64,000 bases of DNA from Planctomycetota bacterium (GCA_016197205.1 JACPWG010000183.1:1-64000); one strand, 5' to 3'. Counted from the first letter of the stretch, positions 23,538-33,150 are shown. The notes: generated by a model not told the origin, from the letters alone. Numbers and translations: made by a program.

Positions 23538-25220
23538 ATGCTCGACAAGTGGAAGAAGGAGCGGGAGGCCGCGAAGCTTCGGGAGTGGCTCACCGGGACG
23601 CTGGCCGCAAACCCCGCGTGGAGCGTGGTCGCCGGGCGCACCCAGTGGATCTGCCCCCTGTGCGGCCTCGTCGGCGCGACGTTCCAGGCTCGCACCGAAC
23701 TGCTCGACAAGGTCGGCGCCCACCTCGAGGCGTGCCCCGTCTTCAAGGAGGGCACGCGCGGCCCGAAATTCACCAAGGACCAGCTCGATCTCAAGGCGCG
23801 GTTCCTGGAGGTGAAGGCACTCGTCCTCTCGAACCCGCTCTGGCAGCAGCGCGACTCCCGCGGCCGGTGGTTCTGCCCCTATTGCCTCCGCGACAGCGAG
23901 GTGCAGATCCCGCTCGACGGGAAGATCAACCTGGACATCATCGACAAGATGCATGTCCACATCGAGAGCTGCTTCGCGTATGACCATGGGCGCGGCCAGC
24001 CGAAGACCCTCGCCGACCTGCAACGCACGATCCAGGCGCACGACGCGGTGGCGAAGCTGGAGGTGCAAGTGAAGCAGAAGATCGCGGCGACGCCGGTGTG
24101 GCGCGTCCGCGACGCGAAAGGCTCCTGGGTCTGCCCGTACTGCCGCCAGGTCCTTCTTTCGATCAACGCCTCGTCCATGATCACGCTGACCGAGACCGCG
24201 CCCGTGCAGATCTCCATGCACCTGGTCAATCACTGCGCGGGCTACCGCTCCAAGCGGGAGCCGGCCGCGACGGCGCAGGAGCTCGAGGCGATTTTCAAGC
24301 CGGCCGCTCCGCCCGTGCTCGCGTCCGCCACCGCCGCCGCGGCTGCCGCCGCCGCCGCCGCCGCTGCGAGCGCCGAGGCCGACGCGAACTCCGCCACCCG
24401 CATCCTCACCGACCAGCTCATGCAGAAGATGAAGAAGGAAATGGCGGAAATCCGGGCCGAGGTCCAGGTCGACAAGTCCGCCCGCCTGGGGCTCGAGGAG
24501 GCGCGCAAAAAGCAGATGCAGATGCTGCCCGAGCTGCCGAAGCTCCCCGGCCTCGACTTCCATGTGATCTACAAGCCGTGCAGCACCGTCGCGGGCGACT
24601 TCTACGACTTCCCGCGCGTGTCCGAGGACGAGATCGGCATCCTCATCGGGGACGTCTCGGGGCACGGGATCGAAGCGGGGATCGTGATGGCCCTCGTGCG
24701 CAAAGTGATCAGCATCCACGCCAAGGGCAAGTCCTCGCCCAAGGCCACGATGGTGGCTTCGAACGCGGACATCTACCCGGACCTGGATCGCAGCACCTTC
24801 GCCACCGTCTCCTACTGCGTCCTCAACCTGAAGACCCGAGAGCTCCGCATGACGCGGGCGGGACACAATCCGATCCTGCTTTTCAATCCCGCGCGCAGCC
24901 CGAGCCTGTTGTCGTTTGAGCCGAAGGGCATGGCCGTCGGCGTGGACAAGGGCCTGCGCTTCGAGGCCACGCTCGAGGAGTCGGCCTGCGACCTGCAGCG
25001 CGGCGACATGCTCCTCTTTTTCACCGACGGCATTTCCGAGACCGCGAACGCCCAGAAGGAAGAGTTCGGCATCGACCGCGTGAAGGAGGAGCTAAACCAG
25101 TACGGCGGACACGAAGCGAAGTACCTTCTCCACATGCTCGACATGAACGTCGCGGAGTTCCGCGGCGCGGAGCGGGAGCTTGAGGACGACATCACGATCA
25201 TCGGCATCAAGGTCAAGTAG
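23538..25220 (+). CDS. SpoIIE/RsbU-type PP2C phosphatase with three zinc-finger-like modules
   Basis: A 560-residue protein. The first 250 residues hold three related modules, each with a CPxC or CPYC knuckle followed by a HxxxxC-type pair (WICPLCG ... HLEACPVF; WFCPYCL ... HIESCFAY; WVCPYCR ... HLVNHCAGY), a likely zinc-binding sensor. An Ala run and coiled coil follow. The C-terminal SpoIIE domain (about 340-560) has the metal motifs GDFYDF, IGDVSGHGIEAG, FFTDGISE and EDDITIIGIK. RsbU-like phosphatases dephosphorylate STAS proteins; the next gene encodes one, 19 bp downstream. The signal sensed by the finger array is unknown. Confidence 0.9.
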   Translation: MLDKWKKEREAAKLREWLTGTLAANPAWSVVAGRTQWICPLCGLVGATFQARTELLDKVGAHLEACPVFKEGTRGPKFTKDQLDLKARFLEVKALVLSNPLWQQRDSRGRWFCPYCLRDSEVQIPLDGKINLDIIDKMHVHIESCFAYDHGRGQPKTLADLQRTIQAHDAVAKLEVQVKQKIAATPVWRVRDAKGSWVCPYCRQVLLSINASSMITLTETAPVQISMHLVNHCAGYRSKREPAATAQELEAIFKPAAPPVLASATAAAAAAAAAAAASAEADANSATRILTDQLMQKMKKEMAEIRAEVQVDKSARLGLEEARKKQMQMLPELPKLPGLDFHVIYKPCSTVAGDFYDFPRVSEDEIGILIGDVSGHGIEAGIVMALVRKVISIHAKGKSSPKATMVASNADIYPDLDRSTFATVSYCVLNLKTRELRMTRAGHNPILLFNPARSPSLLSFEPKGMAVGVDKGLRFEATLEESACDLQRGDMLLFFTDGISETANAQKEEFGIDRVKEELNQYGGHEAKYLLHMLDMNVAEFRGAERELEDDITIIGIKVK

Positions 25221-25239
25221 CTCGCCGGACGGAGAACGC

Positions 25240-25575
25240 ATGGAGCTCAGTTCGAAGGATCGCGAAGGCTTCCACGTGGTCGAGGTCCACGGGAACATTC
25301 TCGTGGGCGACGTCGACTCGTTCGAGATGTATTTGAAGAGCCTGAAGTCGCGAAACGTGCTCAAGATCGCGGTGGAAATGTCGCAGGTGGACAGCATTGT
25401 GAGCGGGGCGATCGGCGCCCTCATGGGCCTCGCCGACGAACTGGAGGCCATGGGGGGCAGGCTGGTCCTCCTGACGCCGAACGTGAAAGTCCTGAACGTC
25501 TTTCGCCGCATGGGGCTCGACCAGGTCTTCCGGATCTACGACAGCGAGGAAGAGACCCGCCGCTCCTTTTCCTAA
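25240..25575 (+). CDS. STAS-domain anti-anti-sigma factor
   Basis: A 111-residue SpoIIAA/RsbV-like STAS protein (FHVVEVHGNILVGDVDSFEM, IAVEMSQVDSIVSGAIGALM). In such proteins a serine in the DS..SG segment is phosphorylated by an anti-sigma kinase and dephosphorylated by an RsbU-type phosphatase, here encoded just upstream. No anti-sigma kinase gene is visible nearby. The ATG follows GGAG. Its TAA stop overlaps the first base of the second copy of the 166-bp repeat. Confidence 0.88.
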   Translation: MELSSKDREGFHVVEVHGNILVGDVDSFEMYLKSLKSRNVLKIAVEMSQVDSIVSGAIGALMGLADELEAMGGRLVLLTPNVKVLNVFRRMGLDQVFRIYDSEEETRRSFS

Positions 25576-25740
25576 GTACCGCTCCACGGAAGTCGGTGAC
25601 CAATAGGCGAGGGCAAGTTTGGCGGCCCGCCAGGCGCGCGAGCGAGGCGTAGTAACGGAGAACTACGGCGAGCGAGCGCAACAAAGCGGGCGGCCAAAAT
25701 CGCCGAGCAAATGGGTCACCCCATTTCGTGGGGTGGTACT
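25575..25740 (+). repeat. 166-bp inverted-repeat element, copy 2
   Basis: Starts AGTACCGCTCCACGG directly at the stop codon of the STAS gene and ends CGTGGGGTGGTACT. Same length and internal layout as the copies at 22856 and 47417. The terminal arms differ from copy 1 but still pair with each other. Confidence 0.9.
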
Positions 25741-25789
25741 GAGCCAACTTGAGTTCTCCCCCCTGCCGCCGGCCCGGTTCGAGGCGAGC

Positions 25790-26536
25790 ATGCCCAGCAC
25801 GCACTTCCGACTCCGCACCCGATCGTTCTCCACTCCCGGTCGCGTCCTCGTCTTCGCCGCCGCCGTCTTTGCCCTCGTCGCGGCGGCCCGGACCGTGGCC
25901 CCGGCCCCGCCGGCGCAACCCGCGGACGGCCTTCCGCTCGAGGACGTGTTCACCGCCTCGGTCCTCTCCGTCGTGAAGGCGTATCCGACCGATGGCACGC
26001 ACGGCTACTATTGGCCCAAAGGGGAGAACTGGCCCGGCACGACCTGCGATCTGGACTACCTCGGCGTGCGCGTCTGCGAGGCCGACCCCCAGAAGCGGTG
26101 CTACTGCTGCGGGCTCACCTTCGAGGTCTTTGTGCAGGCCTGGAAGAGCTGGTGCGAGGCACGTAGAGCGGAGTTCCGCATGCCGGGCCTGGACGCCAAG
26201 GACCTGCTCGCCCTCCGCGGCGACTGGTTCGGCTCGACCGGCGACACCCAGCGCACGTTGCAGCACGCCATCGTCTCCCGCGGCCTGGGGCGGGCGATCG
26301 GCCGGCCCGACGACGCGCGCCCCGGCGATTTCGTGCAGCTCTGGCGCCGGAACGGGACCGGCCATTCGGTGGTGTTCCTGGAATGGAAGCGCGACGCGCA
26401 GGGCCGCGCGCGCGCACTCCGCTACTGGTCCACGCAAAAATCGACGAAGGGGATCGGCGAGCGGGAGGAACCGCTTACGGGCAAGGACGGCATCGATCCG
26501 GAGCGCGTCCATATCGTCCGCATCGGCCGACGCTAG
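25790..26536 (+). CDS. Secreted NlpC/P60-like cysteine amidase
   Basis: A 248-residue protein with an N-terminal signal peptide or anchor (RVLVFAAAVFALVAAA, about 18-33). The core has a cysteine cluster RCYCCGLTFEVF with Cys106 at the place of the NlpC/P60 nucleophile, and RPGDFVQLWRRNGTGHSVVF with His192 as the expected general base. It probably cleaves peptidoglycan stem peptides or a related amide bond in the periplasm. Additional cysteines (Cys104, Cys107) may form disulfides. ATG 25790 was chosen since the frame upstream runs through the 166-bp repeat. Family assignment is moderate. Confidence 0.65.
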   Translation: MPSTHFRLRTRSFSTPGRVLVFAAAVFALVAAARTVAPAPPAQPADGLPLEDVFTASVLSVVKAYPTDGTHGYYWPKGENWPGTTCDLDYLGVRVCEADPQKRCYCCGLTFEVFVQAWKSWCEARRAEFRMPGLDAKDLLALRGDWFGSTGDTQRTLQHAIVSRGLGRAIGRPDDARPGDFVQLWRRNGTGHSVVFLEWKRDAQGRARALRYWSTQKSTKGIGEREEPLTGKDGIDPERVHIVRIGRR

Positions 26537-26642
26537 GCGACCGCCAATATCTCGAGAGGGCGGGGTCGAAGATGGGGGAGTCGGGCGGCGAGCGGGACGA
26601 ACCGCGGTTTAGGCCCATTACGCGAAGGAAGAGGTACGACGC

Positions 26643-28643
26643 ATGTCGCCGACGCGGCACAGCGGTTTCCTGATCGAGTCACGGACCACCCCCTCGCTGG
26701 ATTTCGAGCTCGTGCTGCCGGATCCGACCGGCGGACTCTTCCACGCCTGGCGGAACAACGACGACCCGGGCATCCCCTGGGTCGCGGGCGCGTCCTTCGC
26801 CGGTCGGCTCCCGGTCGAGGGCACCCCCTCGCTCATCCAAAGCAACTTCATGGAGCCGGGGAACCTCGAGCTGGTCTGCAGGGTCGGCGCGCGGCTCGCC
26901 CATTTCTGGCGTCACTCCCGCTCGCTCGAGTGGAGCGCGCCCACCTGGTTCGGCGAGGGGTGCGCGGGCAGCCCCGCGCTCCTCCAGGGCGTGTTCGGCG
27001 CGCGCGGCAATTTCGAAGTCGTCGTGCCCGCGGTGCCCGCGGGCATCGCGCACTACTGGCGGAACAACGACGATCCCGCCCTGCCCTGGGTCGGCCCCGG
27101 CGTCTTCGGCGAGAACCTCGGCCGCGTCGATGCGGTCGCGCTCGTCCAGGGGAACTACGGCCACCCCGGCAACCTGGAGCTGGTCCTTCGCGTCGGGGCG
27201 AAGCTCTTCCACTTCTACCGCAAGGGGAATGCGTGGCTCGGCGGGAAGGAGTTCTTCGACCGGGCCGCGGGCCAGCCGGCGTTCCTGCAGGGGCGGCACG
27301 GCGGCCGCGGGCATTTCGAAGTGGTCACGCCCCTCGTCGGCGGGGGCTTCGCCCACCTCTACCGTGACAACGAAGAGGGGCAGACCTGGCGGCTCCTCGC
27401 GCAGGTCGGCGCCGCGGACGGTTCGTTCACGGCGCTCGCCCTGATCCAGAGCCACTACGGCACGCCCGCGCTCGGCAATTTCGAGGTCGCGGCCTGGGAC
27501 GGGCGTCGCGTGCTGACGTATTGGCGGGATGACGGCCGTGCGCGCGCGTGGCACGGGCCGGTGAGCGAGCTGGGCTTCGTGCGCGGACGTCACGTGCCCG
27601 AGCTGTGGGACGTGGACCTGCTGCTGTTGCGACGCATGCGGGAACGCGGGCTCAAGGCCGCGACCCTGGCGGTCCTCAGGAAAGGGCGGGTCCTTTTCGA
27701 GCACGGCTACGGCTGGCTCGCGCCTCCTCCCGATGCGCTTCTTCGGATCGGCGAGGTGAGCCAGGCGCTCACAAGGTCGGCGATCGGCGTGCTGGTCCGC
27801 TCCGGAAAACTCTCGCGGGAGACGAAGGTGTTTCCGCTGCTCGGGCTGCTGCCCGCGGCGGGCCGCAAGCAGGATCCTCGCCTCGAGCGGGTCACGGTCG
27901 GGCACTTGCTCGACTATCGCGGCGGCTGGGACGTGGGCGCGGCGGGCGCGGCGGCGGACGGCGGCTCGGGCGTGCGGGCCTGTGACCCGGCCTTCGCCTC
28001 GCGCACGATCGGGCTGGAGCTGGGCCTCTCGGCCGCGCCGGGGGCCTGGGACATCGCACGGTGGCTGGCCGGCCGGCAGCTCGACTTCGAGCCCGGGACT
28101 CGCGAGGCCTATTGGTCGGTCGGGTATCTCCTGCTCAGCCTGGTCATCGAAAAGGTCTCGGGGCAGCGCTTCGTCGATTTCCTCCGGGAGCAGGTCCTCG
28201 CGCCGATCGGCGTGAAGGACGTGTTCCTCGGGCGGTCCCTGCCTGGCTACCGGCACGAACGGGAGTTGCCGTACCTGGACCCGGGGCTCGCGCTTTCCGC
28301 GTTTCCGCCTTCGTCCGAGCGGCGGGTTCCGGTCCCGGACGGTTCCTGGAGCATCGAGGCGACCGAGGGTGCGGCCGGTCTCGTCGCCTCCGCCGGCGCG
28401 CTGGTCCGCTACCTGGACAAGTATTGGCTGGTCGGCATGGAGGCCCGCGATGGGGACGCACGCGAGGCCGTGCGCGCGGTGGGGAGCCTGCCGGGGACGC
28501 ATGCGGAGGCCGTCCAGCGGCCGGGCGGAGTGAACTGGACGCTCCTCTTCAACTGCCGCGTCGCGCCGCTCGGCAAGAGCGTCGACGAGATCGGGCCGGA
28601 GCTGGACCGGGAACTCGCCTCGATCGCGCAGTGGCCGGAGTGA
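26643..28643 (+). CDS. Beta-propeller lectin-like protein fused to inactive beta-lactamase fold
   Basis: A 666-residue fusion. Residues 10-310 contain repeated blades with the pattern GNFEVVVP ... AHYWRNND ... LPW, like PLL-type sugar-binding propellers. Residues 325-660 are a class C beta-lactamase/DD-peptidase fold. Where active members have SxxK (usually SVSK), this protein reads GEVSQ (Glu371, Gln374), and the YxN motif is changed (AYWSVGYLL). Both catalytic residues are therefore lost and it is likely a binding protein. No signal peptide is visible. The ATG follows GAAGAGG. Ligand unknown; a role in recognising glycans or cell wall is inference. Confidence 0.75.
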   Translation: MSPTRHSGFLIESRTTPSLDFELVLPDPTGGLFHAWRNNDDPGIPWVAGASFAGRLPVEGTPSLIQSNFMEPGNLELVCRVGARLAHFWRHSRSLEWSAPTWFGEGCAGSPALLQGVFGARGNFEVVVPAVPAGIAHYWRNNDDPALPWVGPGVFGENLGRVDAVALVQGNYGHPGNLELVLRVGAKLFHFYRKGNAWLGGKEFFDRAAGQPAFLQGRHGGRGHFEVVTPLVGGGFAHLYRDNEEGQTWRLLAQVGAADGSFTALALIQSHYGTPALGNFEVAAWDGRRVLTYWRDDGRARAWHGPVSELGFVRGRHVPELWDVDLLLLRRMRERGLKAATLAVLRKGRVLFEHGYGWLAPPPDALLRIGEVSQALTRSAIGVLVRSGKLSRETKVFPLLGLLPAAGRKQDPRLERVTVGHLLDYRGGWDVGAAGAAADGGSGVRACDPAFASRTIGLELGLSAAPGAWDIARWLAGRQLDFEPGTREAYWSVGYLLLSLVIEKVSGQRFVDFLREQVLAPIGVKDVFLGRSLPGYRHERELPYLDPGLALSAFPPSSERRVPVPDGSWSIEATEGAAGLVASAGALVRYLDKYWLVGMEARDGDAREAVRAVGSLPGTHAEAVQRPGGVNWTLLFNCRVAPLGKSVDEIGPELDRELASIAQWPE

Positions 28644-29213
28644 GGAAGCGCGGCGGCGGTGCCGCGGCCCAACGACTCCGCAACCGGGCGACGACGGAAC
28701 CACGGCTTTCCCAGCTTCGTCTTTTCGAAAACCGGCCTTCCCCTCGAACCCACCGACCGCGGGCGGTCAGAAACGGAACCGCGACCGTCAGGGAGCGGTC
28801 TCAGCGACTCCATCGGCTCCCTCGGGTTTAATCTCGCAACCGATCGCCTAGCGCCCGCGCAAAAATAACTGCGCAGATTCGGACCTCGAGGCTCCTGGGG
28901 GCGCGGCCCTCGGGGCCGCGCCCCCAGGCATCGGTCGATCCACGAAAATGTAAAGTAATTCTTGCGCGGGCGCCTACTGGCGGAGATTCGTTGCCGAAAA
29001 AGCGGTCTTCTGCCCAGGGGTGACACGGATTGGCGACGATTTCACGGCTTCGCCATCTCTGAAAGCTCGTAGAACCGGTGAAACCTGCGGTTTCTGCGGC
29101 GTTCGAGCCGAGCCGAGATTCCCGCAGGCAAGCGAACCCCCGCGATCCGATGCTGCCGGGAAGCCGAACCGGAAACCACGCATGGTCCGTCGACACCTGC
29201 CTGGGAGCCCTCG
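28644..29213. repeat. Intergenic repeat cluster with REP-like element, copy 2
   Basis: No gene in 570 bp. It holds an inverted copy of the GAGACCGCTCCCT...GGTTCC repeat (28775-28806), the AATAACTGCGCAGA/GGCTCCTGGGGGCG hairpin element (28852-28928) that also interrupts the ATPase gene at 4749, and an AT-richer block (28972-29010) related in inverted orientation to 45745-45770. Confidence 0.7.
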
Positions 29214-30383
29214 ATGCAAGCGCCGCGCGGCCCGCTCAATCGGCGGCTGGAAGCCTTCGGCACCACCATCTTCACCGAGATGACGCGGCTCGCCGTCGAG
29301 CACAAGGCGATCAACCTGGGCCAGGGCTTTCCCGATTTCGCCGGCCCGGCCTTCGTCAAGGACGCGGCGGCGCGCGCGATCGGGGAGGAGCGGAACCAGT
29401 ACGCCCGCATGGCCGGCGAGCCGGTGCTCGTGCGGGCGATCGCGGAAAAGGTCCGGCGTCTCTACGGGCTGACGTACGACCCGCTCGACGAAGTCACGGT
29501 CTACTCGGGGTGCACCGAGGCGATCCACTGCACCCTCCTCGCCCTTTGCGAGCCGGGGGACGAAGTCGTCCTGTTCGAGCCGTACTACGACAGCTACCGC
29601 GCCTGCGTGGCCATGGCCGAGGCGACGCCGCGGTTCGTCACGCTGCATGCGCCCGACTTCCGGTGGCGACGGGAGGAGCTGGAGGCCGCCTTCACGGACC
29701 GGACCCGCGTCGTGGTCCTCAACACCCCGCACAACCCGACGGGTAGGGTATTCACCCGAGAGGAGCTGGAGCAGGTCGCGGCGCTCGCGCGCGCCCGCGG
29801 GACCTACGTCGTGACCGACGAGGTGTACGAGCACCTGGTCTTCGAAGGCAGCCACGTCGCCATGGCCGCGCTGCCGGGGATGCGGGAGCGGACGGTCACG
29901 CTCAACTCCACCGGCAAGAGCTACTCGCTCACCGGCTGGAAGATCGGCTACTCCACGGCCCCGGCGGAGCTGACGCGCGCGCTCCGAACCGTCCACCAGT
30001 TCGTCACCTTCGCGACGGCGACGCCCTTTCAGCACGCCATGGCGGAAGCGGTCGCTGCGCCGGCCCCGTACTACGAGGAGTTCCTGCGTGCCTACGCGCG
30101 CCGTCGGGAAAAGCTCCTCGCCGCCCTCCTGGCCGCGGGCTTCGGCGTGCTGCCGCCCGCGGGGACCTACTTCGCCTGCGCCGACATCCGCCCGCTCGGC
30201 TTCGACGACGACGTTGCCTTCTGCCGGCACCTCATCGAGAAGATCGGCGTCGTGGCCATCCCGATGTCGGCGTTTTACGAACACAAGGAGGCCGGGCGCC
30301 ACCTCGTCCGTTTCGCGTTCTGCAAGTCCGACCCGGTGCTGGACGCCGCGGCCGTCCGCCTGCGATCGCTCAGGGGGCGGTGA
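29214..30383 (+). CDS. Class I/II aminotransferase (methionine/glutamine transaminase type)
   Basis: A 389-residue PLP enzyme of fold type I resembling YbdL and kynurenine/glutamine transaminase K. Landmarks: NLGQGFPDF near residue 35, NTPHNPTGRVF, TDEVYEHLVF, and the PLP lysine Lys235 in NSTGKSYSLTGWKIGY; ADIRPLGFDDD follows. The omega-amidase gene starts 9 bp downstream. Together they would transaminate glutamine or methionine-related keto acids and hydrolyse the resulting omega-amide, as in methionine salvage. Exact substrate is not determined by sequence. Confidence 0.92.
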   Translation: MQAPRGPLNRRLEAFGTTIFTEMTRLAVEHKAINLGQGFPDFAGPAFVKDAAARAIGEERNQYARMAGEPVLVRAIAEKVRRLYGLTYDPLDEVTVYSGCTEAIHCTLLALCEPGDEVVLFEPYYDSYRACVAMAEATPRFVTLHAPDFRWRREELEAAFTDRTRVVVLNTPHNPTGRVFTREELEQVAALARARGTYVVTDEVYEHLVFEGSHVAMAALPGMRERTVTLNSTGKSYSLTGWKIGYSTAPAELTRALRTVHQFVTFATATPFQHAMAEAVAAPAPYYEEFLRAYARRREKLLAALLAAGFGVLPPAGTYFACADIRPLGFDDDVAFCRHLIEKIGVVAIPMSAFYEHKEAGRHLVRFAFCKSDPVLDAAAVRLRSLRGR

Positions 30384-30392
30384 GGTGAGCGC

Positions 30393-31214
30393 ATGAGAGT
30401 CGCGGGCATCCAGGCCGACCTCGCGTGGGAGGATCCGCGAGCGAATTTCGAACGCCTCGCGCCCAGGATCGCGGCGGCCGCCGCCGCGGGCGCGCGTCTC
30501 GTCGCGGTCCCCGAAATGTTCCCGACCGGCTTCTCGATGGACGCCGAGCGCGTGTCGGAACCGCCCGGCGGGCCGGCGGAGAGGTTTCTCCTCGAATGCG
30601 CGCGCTCGACCGGCGCCGCCGTGTGCGGTTCCGCCGCGACCCGGCCGGACGAAGCCTCCGGCGCCGCGGCCAAGCCGCGCAATCTCGGCCTCCTGGCGGT
30701 CCCGGACGGCAGCGTGGGGCGCTATGCGAAGATCCATCCCTTCACCTTCGGCGGCGAGACGGAGCGCTATGCGAGCGGCGACCGCGCCCTCACGCTCCTC
30801 GTCGCCGGCGTCCGCGTCAGTCTGCTCATCTGCTACGACCTGCGATTCCCCGAGCTCTTCGCCGCCCTCGCCCCACGAACAGACCTCTTCTGTGTCGTGG
30901 CGAACTGGCCGGAGGCCAGGCGGGACCACTGGCGGACGCTGCTCAAGGCCCGCTCGATCGAGTTCCTCGCCTACGTCCTGGGCGTGAACCGCGTCGGCTC
31001 GGGTGGAAAGCTGAAGTACGCCGGGGACTCGGTGCTGTGGGCGCCGGGCGGTGAGCTGCTTGCGGAGGCGGCCCCCGGCGCGGAGGAGACGATCGCCGGC
31101 GAGGTCGACCCCGAACGCGTGTCGGCGGCGCGCAAAGCGTTCCCGGTGTTGTCGGACCGGCGGCCGGAGGTGTACCGGGCGATCGCGGGGGAGGGAGAGC
31201 CGCCGAATTGCTGA
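30393..31214 (+). CDS. Omega-amidase, nitrilase superfamily (YafV/Nit2-like)
   Basis: A 273-residue carbon-nitrogen hydrolase with the full catalytic triad: Glu41 (VPEMFPTGFSM), Lys113 (RYAKIHPFTFGGE) and Cys147 (LLICYDLRFPEL). The GFSM and HPFTF context is typical of omega-amidases such as YafV and Nit2, which hydrolyse alpha-ketoglutaramate or alpha-ketosuccinamate. The gene is 9 bp after the aminotransferase that would make these substrates, so the pair forms a transaminase/omega-amidase unit. Start ATG follows GGTGAG. Confidence 0.92.
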   Translation: MRVAGIQADLAWEDPRANFERLAPRIAAAAAAGARLVAVPEMFPTGFSMDAERVSEPPGGPAERFLLECARSTGAAVCGSAATRPDEASGAAAKPRNLGLLAVPDGSVGRYAKIHPFTFGGETERYASGDRALTLLVAGVRVSLLICYDLRFPELFAALAPRTDLFCVVANWPEARRDHWRTLLKARSIEFLAYVLGVNRVGSGGKLKYAGDSVLWAPGGELLAEAAPGAEETIAGEVDPERVSAARKAFPVLSDRRPEVYRAIAGEGEPPNC

Positions 31215-31703
31215 CACCCAAGAAGTGCGGCGACTTCCTGGCAGCCCGCCGAAGGTGCGCTACAAACCGCCGCTGTTGCCCTCGGGACCCGCCGTTCGTA
31301 GTTCCGCCTTCAGGCGGCCCGTGCCTGGCATGGCTGAAGTGGCCGCGCACGTTCGCAAACGGTGACACGAGCGTGCAGAGGCTTGTCGCTCTGGAAACGT
31401 GAATTCGCTATGGAAAGCCGGTACTTCCCTGGCGCGGCCGATGGCCGCAACCAAATCCCCACCCCCCCTTCGCTCGCTGCGGCGAGCTTCGGGGTGTATG
31501 CTATTCTTTCCCGGAGGATTTGCGCCTGACGCGCAAATCCTGCGGAGGAAAAGCATATTGGCGGGATTGAATCCGAGGGCAACGTCGGACACGCCGAGAC
31601 CGCTCCCTCACGGTCACGGTTCCGGGGCGCTCGCTGCGTTCGACCCCATCGGAAATCGCACCGAGCTACAACAAATCTCAATTCTCAAATCTGAAATCCC
31701 AAA
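31215..31703. repeat. Intergenic repeats including second GGATTTGCGC hairpin
   Basis: A 489-bp gap with no gene. It contains a CCGCCTTCAGGCGG hairpin region (31303-31318), the GGATTTGCGC/GCGCAAATCC hairpin preceded by TATGCTATT (31497-31540, second copy of the element at 13516), and a copy of the GAGACCGCTCCCT repeat (31592-31623). Confidence 0.7.
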
Positions 31704-33101
31704 TCACTTCATCGCCCGCTCGCACTCCTGCCGCTTCTTCTTCGCGTCCTCCGCCTGCGGCGTCCCGGGCCAGCGCTGCTCGATGTTCTTGAACACCTCG
31801 ATCGCCTTCTCGTACATCTTGTTCTTCCGGTAGTTCTCGGCCTTCAAGAGCAGGGCCTTTACCTCGCCGGACGACTTCGCATCGGCGATCGCCTTCTGCA
31901 CCGCCGGGTCCTCCGTGAGGGCCTTCACGCGCACCTTCGCCTTTTCCTCGAACGAAGTCCCCGCGTAGTTCGCAACGACCGCGTGGTAGCCCGCGAGCGC
32001 GGCTTCGTACTCCTTCGCCTTTTCCTTCGCCTCGGCAGCGGCGTACTCCCTCTCCGCCCCCTTCTCCTTCTCCTCCTGGGCGCGTCGCTCGATCGCCTCC
32101 TTGATCTTGGGGTCGCTCTTCAGCGCGGCGAGCTGCTTCGTTGCCTCCTCCGCGGACGGCGTCCCGGCGTAGCGCTTCGCGACCTCGCCGAAAAGGCGCG
32201 CCGCCCCGTCATAGTTCTGCTTCCCCAGCTCCTCCTGCGCGTGTTTGAGGATGCTCTGTCCCCCCTGGTCGATCAGGTCCAGCTCTTCCTTGGCCTTCTT
32301 CCCCAGCGGGAGGTCCGGACCGGCTGCGATGACCTTGCGGTAGAGCGCGACCGCGTCGGCGAACTTGTCCTGGCCGACGAGCTTCCGCGCCTCGTTGTAC
32401 CAAGCCTCGATTTCGGGATTCGGGAGCCCCTCGTACCACCCGACGATCACCGGAGGCTGCGCGACCTCCATGCGGCTGTCCACGTCGGGCTTCTCGACGA
32501 ACTCGACCTTGAGCCCGGCCTTGCGGGCGCTCTCCACGAAGTCCTTCGCTCCCGCGAACGGCGCGTACTGGTCCTTGCCGCCGTGCGCGACGAAGAGCGC
32601 GATCGACTTGCCGGCGGCGAGGTCCTTGTCGCTGAGATCCGGCTTGTTGGCCGCCAGCAGCACGAGCGCGGCGAAGCGCTTCGGGTTGCCGAAGGCCGTG
32701 GCGGCGGCCGTGGGGCCGCTGTCGGAGTAGCCCGTGATGAGCATCCGGGTGTCGTCGACGTTGTAGTCCTTCTTGAAATCGTCCACCATCGACAGGATGA
32801 ACTTGTCGTCGCTCAGGGTCCAGGAGCCGCCGGGGGCCTTGGGCATCAGGTACACCCAGCCGCGCGTATCGACGGTGGCCTTGTAGTAGTTCACGTACTT
32901 CTCGGGGTCGTGGCTGTCCGCGTGGAGGCAGATGAGCACGTTCGCCTTCCTGTCGGCCGCGTACTTACTCCCGACGTAGGCGACGTATTTTCCCTTCGGC
33001 AGCGCCCGCTCCATTTGCCCGGTCTTGGCGGCGGGGGGATCGGCGACGAGCACGGCGGCGGCCGTGAAAACGGCCGCCGCGGACAGCACGGCAATGCGCA
33101 T
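31704..33101 (-). CDS. Secreted alpha/beta-hydrolase with C-terminal TPR repeats
   Basis: A 465-residue exported protein. A signal peptide (MRIAVLSAAAVFTAAAVLVA) is followed by an esterase/PHB-depolymerase-like alpha/beta-hydrolase with nucleophile elbow GYSDSGPTAAA and HGGKDQYAPF. Later segments (about 230-465) are helical with TPR-like spacing (NEARKLVGQDKFADAVALYR, NYRKNKMYEKAIEVFKNIEQ) and a Lys/Glu-rich coiled part, like YfiO-type scaffolds. ATG 33101 follows AGGGAGG; the frame upstream reads through the divergent promoter region. Substrate is unknown. Confidence 0.85.
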   Translation of the reverse strand: MRIAVLSAAAVFTAAAVLVADPPAAKTGQMERALPKGKYVAYVGSKYAADRKANVLICLHADSHDPEKYVNYYKATVDTRGWVYLMPKAPGGSWTLSDDKFILSMVDDFKKDYNVDDTRMLITGYSDSGPTAAATAFGNPKRFAALVLLAANKPDLSDKDLAAGKSIALFVAHGGKDQYAPFAGAKDFVESARKAGLKVEFVEKPDVDSRMEVAQPPVIVGWYEGLPNPEIEAWYNEARKLVGQDKFADAVALYRKVIAAGPDLPLGKKAKEELDLIDQGGQSILKHAQEELGKQNYDGAARLFGEVAKRYAGTPSAEEATKQLAALKSDPKIKEAIERRAQEEKEKGAEREYAAAEAKEKAKEYEAALAGYHAVVANYAGTSFEEKAKVRVKALTEDPAVQKAIADAKSSGEVKALLLKAENYRKNKMYEKAIEVFKNIEQRWPGTPQAEDAKKKRQECERAMK

Positions 33102-33150
33102 GGAGGACCTCCCTGGACCTGGATGCACCGTTCGGGGAATGAGTCGATGG

